Positions 8,222-15,980 of a DNA stretch of 36,241 nucleotides are shown here, piece after piece; position 1 is the first letter of the stretch; each line of letters begins with the position of its first letter. A model generated the notes under the pieces. That model was not told the origin of the DNA, searched no databases, and was given only the letters and a program-made list of their open reading frames with translations. The translations under genes were made by a program, and so were the position numbers. The stretch is from CAYLHF01 sp964383365 (GTDB taxonomy: Bacteria; Bacteroidota; Rhodothermia; Rhodothermales; UBA10348): assembly GCA_964383365.1 (NCBI GenBank), contig CAYLHF010000030.1, forward strand, positions 1-36,241, read 5' to 3'.

Positions 8222-10158
8222 GCGTCGGGCTTCTTGCCGTTCGACTGCTGGCTGTTCTGTTTCTTGATCATCTCTTCCATTAATTTGAGCCCGATCGCAA
8301 TCCCTTCTTCGACGATAGAAAGATCGATCAGATCGACACCGCGATCGCCGGCAACCCGCTCGATCCGCCCCCTGGTGGCTTTTCTCATGAACCCTTCCGG
8401 GACTCGTTCGAGTCGGGCGACCGCGTCTGCGGTCCAGGAAAATGCGCCGTCGCGAACGTGTCCGTTTCCTTCTGTTCCACTTTCCGACGCGCGCATATTC
8501 AATTCCCCTCTGGATTCGAGCATTTCAGTATCCTTTTCGGTCTTGGAGACGACTTTTTCGACGTCTTCCAGCGTGATGGTGTCTTTCTTCAGTACCCGGG
8601 CCTTTTTTTCAATCTGGGCTTTGGCCCGGCGTCTCTGATACCCGTCCGGAAGAGATTTAACCAGTGCCCGTGCGTCATCGGTCCACTTCAACTTGACGTC
8701 ATCAAACGTCTTTTCTTCGTGGATCGCCCCTTCGAGTGGTTTGAGCTGGTCGAGTTCGGAACGATCCAGCTTGCGAAGATCTTCTCGTCCCGCGTCACAG
8801 ACCGTACATTTTTTCGGTTCAAAATTATGGGCGACCCACCCACAATTAGTGCAGACATACGTGACATCGGAACCTGTTTCCAATTTATTGACCGCCAGGT
8901 CTTCTGCGATAATACCCATCGCGAGCATGGAAGAGCGGGGTAGTATGGTCGAGAGGGCGTGCTCGACGACCGTGGTTGTTATCACCGAGTGCCCCCTTTC
9001 CATGGCCCATCGATGGACGATGGTTCGGGCGATGCCTTTCGCGAAGTCGGGAGCTTTGTCGAGGATGCGTTGGGCCGGTTCAGCCCAGATCATGGACTCT
9101 TCCGCTTTTACGTCCACGGCCGGCGAAAAACGCTGACTCGACAGCAGCACATTGCATGGCACGAGTCGAAGAAGATTCTCCGTGTTCGATCCGATATCCA
9201 TCGATTCGTCGCTGTGAACCCCGACTCTGCCCATAACGAGCAGCCAGGGTTTCTCCCGGCGAACGTATTCGAGCACTTTCTCGAAAGCTTTTCCGTCAAG
9301 GAGGGTCGTTTTCAAGTCGAAATCCTCCTCCTCGGCGATACGGCGGGATACCTCAAGGTGGGACTGATAGATCTTGGCCAGTCCGGTGTCGATCACGTCT
9401 TCGTGCAACTGCTCCTGTTCCTTGAATTTGAATACCTTCGACGCCTTCTCTGTCAGCACGTTCACCAGGCTGTTGAACATCGCGTAATGGAGATAGGGAT
9501 CATACACAGAGATCGCCTCCACCGACTTATTCAGTGATTTCCCGAGTGCGATCGCCGATCTCAGTCCGGCGAATGATTCGGGACTTCCGTCAATCGCGAC
9601 GACGATTCCGCCTCCGTTAGCATGATCGACCCCGTTCGACGACGGGGTAAGTTGCTCGTCGATCGGGGCGGTATTCTTGATGACGAGCGTGTCGGTCCTG
9701 GTACGTCGAACCACCCGCTCACAGACACTACCTATCTGACTGTCCCGAACGGCACCGAGTCCGAGGGCTCCCATGATGACGAGGTCATAATCGCTCTCAT
9801 TAATATCGTTGGCAATGACCTGGAAGTTTTTTCCATCGTACATCTTGGGCTCGAAGTCGATTCCTGCAGCGATGGCTTCTTTCTGCATGACGACGAGATA
9901 GGAGTCAGATATCAGTTCCAGACCCATCGTAATAAGAGAATCGTGGATCTTTCGTTGTTTCTCCATCTCGCTTTCGACCAGATACTCCTCAGGAAGCGTG
10001 AATTCCATCTGTTTGAAGCGATAGTCGTGCAGCCGTGCGGCGTATGCGTGACTTCCCACGAGCTTCGCATTGTACTCACCGGCCAGATGGACCGCGAGGT
10101 TTACCGCCGTCATGGCATGTTCTGAGTTGTCTACCGGGACAAATATTTTCTCGTACAT
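8218..10158 (-). CDS. Tandem universal stress protein with three PCP_red-like domains and a zinc ribbon
   Basis: From the ATG at 10158 (MYEKIFVPVDNSEHA) the protein has 646 residues. A longer frame to 10293 adds 45 residues unlike any USP. Two UspA-type alpha/beta domains occupy about 1-150 and 180-340. Both have VPVDNS or VAIDGS strands and nucleotide-binding-like GxxG segments (MGALGLGAVRDSQIGS; MGRVGVHSDES). Three PCP_red-like segments follow at about 356-406, 490-540 and 573-625. Each begins W-x-x-x-A and has a basic helix (ERVPEGFMRKATRGRIE is the clearest). A rubredoxin-like ribbon (CTNC and CTVC, about 436-455) lies between the first and second. The architecture suggests a scaffold or sensor for a redox or tetrapyrrole cofactor. 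That is inference. Confidence 0.82.
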   Translation of the reverse strand: MYEKIFVPVDNSEHAMTAVNLAVHLAGEYNAKLVGSHAYAARLHDYRFKQMEFTLPEEYLVESEMEKQRKIHDSLITMGLELISDSYLVVMQKEAIAAGIDFEPKMYDGKNFQVIANDINESDYDLVIMGALGLGAVRDSQIGSVCERVVRRTRTDTLVIKNTAPIDEQLTPSSNGVDHANGGGIVVAIDGSPESFAGLRSAIALGKSLNKSVEAISVYDPYLHYAMFNSLVNVLTEKASKVFKFKEQEQLHEDVIDTGLAKIYQSHLEVSRRIAEEEDFDLKTTLLDGKAFEKVLEYVRREKPWLLVMGRVGVHSDESMDIGSNTENLLRLVPCNVLLSSQRFSPAVDVKAEESMIWAEPAQRILDKAPDFAKGIARTIVHRWAMERGHSVITTTVVEHALSTILPRSSMLAMGIIAEDLAVNKLETGSDVTYVCTNCGWVAHNFEPKKCTVCDAGREDLRKLDRSELDQLKPLEGAIHEEKTFDDVKLKWTDDARALVKSLPDGYQRRRAKAQIEKKARVLKKDTITLEDVEKVVSKTEKDTEMLESRGELNMRASESGTEGNGHVRDGAFSWTADAVARLERVPEGFMRKATRGRIERVAGDRGVDLIDLSIVEEGIAIGLKLMEEMIKKQNSQQSNGKKPDA

Positions 10159-10204
10159 AGAGAACTTGTTTTTGCAGTGGCTATCAGACCGTCTGGATGG
10201 TCGG

Positions 10205-10624
10205 TCAGAATAAGCGATGAATCTGTGAATGAATATAGTCGAGTCGTCCGGCAACGTAAATAAACGTACCCCGTGCAGTCTCGTCTTCGGCATGCTGTCC
10301 TGCTGCCATACATAACAGGGCGGCGTCTATATGTTCACCGCATGACTGGACAGTGGTCACCGAAACGTCAGATTCGTTATCCGATAATTGCTTGAGTGCA
10401 TCGAGGAAGAGATGCAACCGATGCCTCGCGGTGACGACGGCCTCATGCAGAGCGGACCCCGGCGAGAGGCGACGGGCCAGTGCAGCGAGACGAGCTGCTT
10501 CGAGCCCTACCACCGTAGGGGCCATCCGGGTAAATTCGTGCACGCTCATGTAGCGAAGTTCATTCCAGGAGGAAGTTCTATTCGATCTGGGGATTCGGTC
10601 GGTATGTTTGGGGCTGTCCTCCAT
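10205..10624 (-). CDS. Hypothetical helical protein
   Basis: This 139-residue protein starts at an ATG immediately after the stop of the upstream gene (TGA then ATG, no spacing). An alternative start is the internal Met of MSVHEFTRM, at residue 26. The sequence is alanine-, leucine- and arginine-rich and probably all-helical (EAARLAALARRLSPGSALHE, then HRLHLFLDALKQL). It has no signal peptide and no membrane helix. Two cysteines and several histidines are scattered without a motif. I do not recognise a family. Its tight packing in the respiratory/PCP_red unit suggests co-expression with the stress protein 46 bp downstream. Confidence 0.6.
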   Translation of the reverse strand: MEDSPKHTDRIPRSNRTSSWNELRYMSVHEFTRMAPTVVGLEAARLAALARRLSPGSALHEAVVTARHRLHLFLDALKQLSDNESDVSVTTVQSCGEHIDAALLCMAAGQHAEDETARGTFIYVAGRLDYIHSQIHRLF

Positions 10625-11218
10625 TCAGTTATTCATGGTTTGAATCACCGCTTCGGGGTGGCGTCGTCGCCACATCTGCATTAACCCACTGTATCTCCGA
10701 CGGAATTCTGCAGGGTCCTGCTGGATCGTCTCGAAGCTGAAGGCCGGGAGGAGGTCGATCAGCCGCGTCTCCATTTCATCGACGAGGCACCAACCGTGCT
10801 CAAGGAACTGAATAACCAGGTGGTAGTCGGGTTCCGAGCCCCGCGCGATTGCCCGAAAACTGACCGAATAGGGGTCGAAGTGGTACAAGTTTAGTCGAAT
10901 ATCCCGACTCCAGTGTGAGCCATCAATCGGTCGTGCCCGGTCCTGATAACCACCCGGAAGAGGGATGACATCCCCGGGGTGTTCGATGACCAGCGTGGCG
11001 TCCAGTTCTTCGGCGACCGATCGTAGGGACTGAACCAGCCGGGTGCCTTCATTTCCCGGATTCAGACAGATCGTAATCGCACCTGTCCACGGTTTCCATC
11101 CCTCGACCACCAGACTTGTTTCACCCGTCACGTACACGGCTGACGACGAATCCACGGCGAGGTCGATTCTTTCGAAATAGTTGAGGACAGACGTTCTGTC
11201 AATGATGGGGCGATTCAC
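10625..11218 (-). CDS. Hypothetical protein, possibly nucleotidyltransferase-like fold
   Basis: This 197-residue protein is probably cytoplasmic. The N-terminal part (about residues 20-65), with the segments VYVTGETSLVVEGW, TGAITICLNPG and LDATLVIEHPGDVIPLPGG, resembles the start of minimal-nucleotidyltransferase-like proteins of the DUF6036 kind. The usual GG/GS and DxD catalytic signature is not convincing (GETS and no clear DxD), so it may be an inactive relative. The C-terminal part is helical and basic (EFRRRYSGLMQMWRRRHPEA). It lies 22 bp downstream of the ferredoxin gene and abuts the next gene with zero spacing. I cannot assign a function. Confidence 0.6.
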   Translation of the reverse strand: MNRPIIDRTSVLNYFERIDLAVDSSSAVYVTGETSLVVEGWKPWTGAITICLNPGNEGTRLVQSLRSVAEELDATLVIEHPGDVIPLPGGYQDRARPIDGSHWSRDIRLNLYHFDPYSVSFRAIARGSEPDYHLVIQFLEHGWCLVDEMETRLIDLLPAFSFETIQQDPAEFRRRYSGLMQMWRRRHPEAVIQTMNN

Positions 11219-11240
11219 GCAGGGTTCTGGTCAGGATGGA

Positions 11241-11459
11241 TTAATCAGGTTGTGTCGGATTGGACGAAAGGTCCGGGTTCTGGGGGATATCATTCTCGTG
11301 GACAATGGCATTTTCCGGACAAACAGCCACGCACTCAGCAAATTCGCAACAGAGGTCAGTGATTATAAAAATGGGTTCTCCTTCTTCGATGGCATCAATC
11401 GGACACTCCTCTACGCAGCGTCCGCATGCATTGCACGTATCCAGAATGACGTAGGCCAT
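11241..11459 (-). CDS. 2[4Fe-4S] ferredoxin
   Basis: This 72-residue protein has two cluster-binding motifs. CNACGRCVEECP supplies CxxCxxCxxxCP (residues 9-20). CCEFAECVAVCPENA supplies the second set with an enlarged loop, as in bacterial-type ferredoxins of the Alvin class. The C-terminus is a short polar tail. It would be a cytoplasmic low-potential electron carrier. Its position between the radical SAM protein and the PCP_red proteins makes it a natural electron donor for reductive cleavage of S-adenosylmethionine or for a PCP_red-associated reduction. Spacing is 20 bp from the upstream gene and 22 bp to the downstream gene. Confidence 0.93.
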   Translation of the reverse strand: MAYVILDTCNACGRCVEECPIDAIEEGEPIFIITDLCCEFAECVAVCPENAIVHENDIPQNPDLSSNPTQPD

Positions 11460-11479
11460 CGTGGCGCCTATGCGGTTGT

Positions 11480-12319
11480 TTAACGGTGGATGGGGCAGAG
11501 CCCGGACCCGGCCGGGTTCGATGACGAATTCCCCGGGGACGAAGTGCCGTCCGTTTCCAACTTTCCGCCCCCGTCGTTATGCGTATTGTCACTTCGCTTT
11601 CCTGGATATCGCCGCTTGGGCGTCTTGTTCTTGAATCCGGTAATCCAGAAACAGTAGGCATATGGATATATCGTCTGAACGACATGAAAGGGTTCATATT
11701 CGAACAACCGGCGCATGGCCCATGCAAACCGGTACCGCAAATCGTCGGTGTTGATGATCTCGACGACACAATCGGCCTGGTAGCTCATGAAAACAGGCGA
11801 ATTTCCCGTCCAGAGCACCGATGCATACGGATTTTCACACAGGTTTTTAAAGGTCGATCCTTCAAATATCTCCAGTAGCCCGAGCCGTCTCCAATCCACG
11901 TGGTCAGGATGATTGTAGAAGGCCCTCGCCGTGCGCGTACGCAGCGCTCGGGTTTCATGGACGGCATGCGGAGGGTACTTACTGATTTCTTCCACGGCGT
12001 CTTCGACCATCTTCAGATAGTGCTCCAGGTATTCGTCCTTCGGCGTAAAACCGACCCCCTTGTTGGCCAGATTCGGATAATTGCACCCCGATGCCCAGGT
12101 GCCGACGACCGGTAAATGGCCGGCATTAAAAGCGACATATTCATTTTTTTCGATCGCGTCGTAGACTTCGTATTTCGAGTCGAGTTGCCATCTGATGAAA
12201 TCAGCGGGTAGCTCCGAAACACCGATTTCATCCCGGGCATCTCCGGTCATGACCGTGGCCATATCGTTTGTGACCTGAACACGTCGTTCGAGAATTCCTG
12301 TTTCCTGCATGTCTTTCAT
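11480..12319 (-). CDS. Uncharacterised protein of the radical SAM/PCP_red locus
   Basis: From the ATG at 12319 the protein has 279 residues; an ATG three codons later is also possible. A longer frame to 12697 overlaps the radical SAM gene by 343 bp and its extra part looks like a frame shadow. The core (about residues 38-235) is aromatic- and acid-rich, with cysteines in WASGCNYPNL (C79), FKNLCENP, QADCVVE and YAYCFW, so a metal or cluster site is possible. The last 45 residues are polar, Gly/Ser/Asn-rich and probably disordered. There is no signal peptide or clear membrane helix. I do not recognise the family. Its place directly after the radical SAM gene suggests a substrate or partner protein. 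Confidence 0.65.
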   Translation of the reverse strand: MKDMQETGILERRVQVTNDMATVMTGDARDEIGVSELPADFIRWQLDSKYEVYDAIEKNEYVAFNAGHLPVVGTWASGCNYPNLANKGVGFTPKDEYLEHYLKMVEDAVEEISKYPPHAVHETRALRTRTARAFYNHPDHVDWRRLGLLEIFEGSTFKNLCENPYASVLWTGNSPVFMSYQADCVVEIINTDDLRYRFAWAMRRLFEYEPFHVVQTIYPYAYCFWITGFKNKTPKRRYPGKRSDNTHNDGGGKLETDGTSSPGNSSSNPAGSGLCPIHR

Positions 12320-12354
12320 ATGCTGAAGTGAACTATTGACTGATTGATTCCTGT

Positions 12355-13596
12355 TCAGGCCTCGGGGATATCGGCCCGCCGGAACGATGACGAAGTCTCT
12401 ATCCTGTTGCTTCCGGCGATCGCTCGATCCATATCGTCGGTCATCACGATTCTGAGTCCGTGTCTTCCGGCATAGGCCCGAATTCCCTTCTCCACTTTGC
12501 TCCTGATGAAGGCGATGGGTATTCGATTCAACCGTTCGATGACCGGATCTGAGAACGGCACCTCGATATCCGTAGGGAGCTTGGTTTGTCCCGGTTGGTA
12601 TGTACACGCCGGATCTTCGGCCAGGATATCCCCGGTCTTCGAAAAAGCCCGGCACCGGCATCCACCACACAGTTCCTTGAATTCGCACGTTCCGCAACGA
12701 CCCTTGAGTCGCGTGGGATCGCGAAGATCAGAAAAGACGGATGATTCCTTCCAAATCCGGGTAAATGTGGACTCGCGAATATTTCCTGCGACCACATCCA
12801 TATACGGGCACGGAGTGACATTACCTTCCGGCGTAATTCGACAGTACTCCGTCGCAGCCATACAACCACCGCTTTCTAGCCCACCGAGACCCATTTCGTA
12901 GGAAATCTGCTTGAATTGGGGCGCACACTTGGCTCGGATGAGCATCGGGGCAAAATCGGACTGGGCCGAAATGAGTTCTCTCAAGCACTGATCGGTTTCT
13001 GTTGCTGTAAGCTCCGTCAGGTCGAGGCCTCTTCCGGTCTGAACGAGAAAATACAGGTTGAAGGACCATGCTCCTTTCTCTCGGGCAAAGGCAATCAGGT
13101 CGGCAACCTCGTGTATATTTTCTTTCATAACCGTGGACTGCACCAGCACCTCGAGTCCTCTCGAACGGCAGATATCGAGCGCCCGGACCGAATACTTCCA
13201 CGCGTCCGGTCCGCCACGAAACGTATTGTGGGTCTTCGGATTGATAGAGTCTATGCTGATGCCGACTCCCTTCACACCGCATTCCAGCATCCGGTCGGCG
13301 ACATGTTCGTTCACCAGAACGCCATTGGTTCCCATCACGACCCACATGCCCAGTGACGACGCATGGCGGGCAATATCGTATATATCCCTCCGAAGCAGCG
13401 GCTCCCCTCCGGTGAGGATGACCATCTCGGTACCGAGGGTTTTCATCTCATCGAGAATGTCCAGACACTCAGCGGTCGTGAGTTCGTCGTCCGCACCGAC
13501 ACCGGCGTCCAGATAGCAATGGGGACACGCAAGGTTACACTTCTTCGTGAGATTCCACGAGACGAGAGATGGACGGTATAATGTGTTCCCTTCGAT
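12355..13596 (-). CDS. NirJ/AhbD-like radical SAM/SPASM protein with C-terminal PCP_red-like domain
   Basis: The radical SAM motif CNLACPHC (CxxxCxxC) lies at 13516-13539, followed by the ILTGGEPLLRR strand. A SPASM region has CRITPEGNVTPCPY and CGTCEFKELCGGCRCRA, typical of auxiliary [4Fe-4S] clusters and closest to my recollection of NirJ and AhbD, which modify heme side chains. The last about 60 residues (FSDPVIERLNRIPIAFIRSK and on) resemble PCP_red. The ATG at 13446 would delete the catalytic motif, so the start must lie between about 13558 and 13617. That stretch has no in-frame ATG, GTG or TTG. I place the end at the ATC at 13594-13596, preceded by AGGGGA, as a guess. The frame follows directly on the stop of the EB_dh cytochrome gene. 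Confidence 0.85.
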   Translation of the reverse strand: MEGNTLYRPSLVSWNLTKKCNLACPHCYLDAGVGADDELTTAECLDILDEMKTLGTEMVILTGGEPLLRRDIYDIARHASSLGMWVVMGTNGVLVNEHVADRMLECGVKGVGISIDSINPKTHNTFRGGPDAWKYSVRALDICRSRGLEVLVQSTVMKENIHEVADLIAFAREKGAWSFNLYFLVQTGRGLDLTELTATETDQCLRELISAQSDFAPMLIRAKCAPQFKQISYEMGLGGLESGGCMAATEYCRITPEGNVTPCPYMDVVAGNIRESTFTRIWKESSVFSDLRDPTRLKGRCGTCEFKELCGGCRCRAFSKTGDILAEDPACTYQPGQTKLPTDIEVPFSDPVIERLNRIPIAFIRSKVEKGIRAYAGRHGLRIVMTDDMDRAIAGSNRIETSSSFRRADIPEA

Positions 13597-13617
13597 ATCC
13601 CCTACACATGTATGCTC

Positions 13618-15171
13618 TCAGGCCGTATCAATATCTCCGCGGCCGTACCGGCGGCGGGCGACAAACGTAATTCCGAGTCCAATGAACAGCGTAATGAGAC
13701 CGTACGCAAGCATGGGCAGGACCGGAGACTCTTTCTCTGCCACGTCAAGGTAGACATGATACCAGGCGGTGAGGCCTCTGCGATTTCCCCGTTCGCGGGC
13801 GAAACCGTCCCATATGGAAAACGAGACCGGTACAAACGTACCCTCTTCAAAAGCGATATGGCCGTCTTCGGTTCGTGACCGAGAGAGATAGACGGTCCAT
13901 CGACCATCATCAAATTGCGCAGACGAAGCGATACTCGGCCCGTCCATGGTCAGTTGTCCGGATCCTTCGCCTGTGTAATGATCGGCAGATGTGCCCGCCA
14001 GATTCACAAACCATAGATCGACCGGATGTTTTCGATCGCCAAAAAGGAAATAGGGTAACTCGGTGCCCGATGGCATCTCTCTGGGAAACTGAAGCGCAAC
14101 GGCATCAGAATAGGCGGTGGTTGTATCGGTGTCATTTGGCCATACCGGAACCTCCATGTCGGGCGAATTCGCGCCGGTTGTCTCCGCACGCATATCGTTC
14201 CATCGCAGTCTGAAAACGACCTGGTCGGCGTCGTAAACGGCGGCTACATCGATCCCGTTGACCGATGGATAGAAATCCCTCCCGGGTTCGATGACCTGTC
14301 CTACGACGGGAAAATAAGCGTCGACAGCACCTGAAAATGCCGATTCCGGAGCGGAAAGATCGATCGGATCTGCTGAGAAGGTGGCGGTGACAACGGTGGC
14401 GTAATCAGGAGAATCTCCTGATAGCGAATACACGTAATCGACGAGGGCCCAGCGATCCTCGAGTGGATTGACTTCGAATGACGGCATCGGTGACCCATCC
14501 AGACCGGTCGTAAATGTCCGGTAAATGTCTTCTCTGGATCCACCTCCCCTGAAAGTCCATCGTTTGCTCAGATCGGCGGCGCGGATGGGTTGATTCCATT
14601 GATCCGTCAGGGTCGGCGCAGACTTTCCGTTCCCCAATCCCCGTTGCCCATGGCAGTCAAAGCACTGGTTTTCAACATAAATGTCCCGCCCCCGCGCAAT
14701 GGTTTCGTCCGTAATCGACGGAGCATCCGGCATTTCGAGGGATTCCACCTCTCCAAAAGGACCGGAAAAATCGGACGAAAATGTCTTGATGTAGTAGACC
14801 AGGTTGGATATTTCTTTTTCCGAGAGGCTGGGCCAGGGCGGCATCGCCGTGTAGGGCATCCCGTTCCGGATGCTCCGACGCATATCATCATCCGAGGGTA
14901 GCTCGCCGCTGGCGGTGGTCCGGAATTTAAACGTGGACGCAGTGAAGTCCCGCGGTTCCGGTCTCAGGAACAATTTTGCGGGGCCATTCCCGTCACCGTC
15001 GGTTCCATGGCAATGAGCACACTTCTGATCGTAGAGAATTTTTCCGTCAGCCCGCTCGGTGTCCGTACCGAGTTGCACATTCTGTGCGACGGCGGGTGCC
15101 ACAGACACAGGCAGCAGCATTCCGGCGGCCCACAGAGAGAGCAGGATCCGGGATCGGTGCGTGGTTCTCAT
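13618..15171 (-). CDS. Diheme cytochrome c with ethylbenzene-dehydrogenase-like heme domain
   Basis: This 517-residue exported protein starts with a signal peptide (about 1-29, ending AVAQ). Two class I cytochrome c domains follow with heme motifs CAHCH (51-55) and CFDCH (170-174) and distal methionines in YTAMPPWP and PMPSF-type segments. Residues about 255-470 form an EB_dh-type domain (FRLRWNDMRAE, DAVALQFP, VDLWFVNLAG), the fold of the gamma subunits of ethylbenzene, DMS and selenate reductases and of candidate nitrite-oxidoreductase subunits, which bind an extra heme. A C-terminal helix (about 489-510) anchors it in the membrane. It overlaps the upstream cytochrome gene by 4 bp. No molybdopterin catalytic subunit is in the window, so it probably works with the bd-like protein. 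Confidence 0.9.
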   Translation of the reverse strand: MRTTHRSRILLSLWAAGMLLPVSVAPAVAQNVQLGTDTERADGKILYDQKCAHCHGTDGDGNGPAKLFLRPEPRDFTASTFKFRTTASGELPSDDDMRRSIRNGMPYTAMPPWPSLSEKEISNLVYYIKTFSSDFSGPFGEVESLEMPDAPSITDETIARGRDIYVENQCFDCHGQRGLGNGKSAPTLTDQWNQPIRAADLSKRWTFRGGGSREDIYRTFTTGLDGSPMPSFEVNPLEDRWALVDYVYSLSGDSPDYATVVTATFSADPIDLSAPESAFSGAVDAYFPVVGQVIEPGRDFYPSVNGIDVAAVYDADQVVFRLRWNDMRAETTGANSPDMEVPVWPNDTDTTTAYSDAVALQFPREMPSGTELPYFLFGDRKHPVDLWFVNLAGTSADHYTGEGSGQLTMDGPSIASSAQFDDGRWTVYLSRSRTEDGHIAFEEGTFVPVSFSIWDGFARERGNRRGLTAWYHVYLDVAEKESPVLPMLAYGLITLFIGLGITFVARRRYGRGDIDTA

Positions 15172-15980
15172 TCGTGCACCTCCTTGGCTCGGGGTTTCTG
15201 ATCCGTGTAGTCATACAGAAACAGGATGACATCCCATATTTCTTCCTCGCTCAAGAACAATTCCCACGCCGGCATGGCCGATGACCACGGTGTTGCTTCG
15301 ACCGGCAATCCGGGTGCGCCCTTGGCAATCCGCCAGAACAGATACGATTCCTGAAGCATCGCGATGGTCGTAGGATCCTGAAAATTGGCTGGAATCGGGC
15401 TGAAACCATGTGCATACATGCCGTCTCCTTCCATATTGTCGCCATGGCAGTAGACACAATTCTGATAATAGACGACTCGTCCTGCGTCGATGTGGGCCGA
15501 AAATGCATCCGGATCGGACGACTCAAGTTCCCGGAACGGATTCTCCGCACTGATGAGGTCGATCGTTTTTCCCTTGAAGGTGATGCTCCCGGGGGGAGGT
15601 GGGTGAATGGTGCGACCGGAAACGGGAGGTACCGGTTGGGAGGACATATTCAGGTAGACGTTGAACGCGACGAATCCCGGAGCTGCGATCAGGACCAGAA
15701 TGAGGGGCAGGTGGTATCTCTTTTCTGTGAGAAACGCCACAAGCCAATCACCGGCTTCTTTCAATCGCTGTCCACTGGCCGAGAGGTACGCAAGGAGAAC
15801 CAGCGCCATGATTCCCATGTACATCGAGACGATGGACGACGGGATCGGGGGATCGACGCCGTAACTGACTATCAAGTAGACAGCTATCCATGTCGCGACG
15901 GCCCAACCGAGGCCGTTGAGTTTCAGAAATCTCAAGGCGACCAGTCCTGCGACGATCGCCACCATGACCAGAATGTTCAC
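15168..15980 (-). CDS. Membrane-anchored monoheme cytochrome c
   Basis: This 270-residue protein has four hydrophobic helices in the first about 112 residues (starting MNILVMVAIVAGLVALRF). A periplasmic cytochrome c domain carries one heme motif CVYCH (175-179) and candidate distal methionine in SSAMPAWE. The AHGFSPIPANF segment is typical of cytochrome c modules that accompany bd-like and alternative complex III-type genes. The helices may bind a partner membrane protein. The start abuts the stop of the diheme cytochrome gene with no spacing, and its stop overlaps the EB_dh cytochrome start (ATGA). The likely role is electron transfer between the bd-like protein and soluble or EB_dh cytochrome partners. 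Confidence 0.9.
   Translation of the reverse strand: MNILVMVAIVAGLVALRFLKLNGLGWAVATWIAVYLIVSYGVDPPIPSSIVSMYMGIMALVLLAYLSASGQRLKEAGDWLVAFLTEKRYHLPLILVLIAAPGFVAFNVYLNMSSQPVPPVSGRTIHPPPPGSITFKGKTIDLISAENPFRELESSDPDAFSAHIDAGRVVYYQNCVYCHGDNMEGDGMYAHGFSPIPANFQDPTTIAMLQESYLFWRIAKGAPGLPVEATPWSSAMPAWELFLSEEEIWDVILFLYDYTDQKPRAKEVHE

Noticed and set aside
6786..13596. PCP_red-like domains as evidence of a bacteriochlorophyll pathway
   Set aside because: No bchB, bchN, bchL, chelatase or reaction-centre genes are present, and the domains sit in other proteins. A photosynthetic role is not supported.
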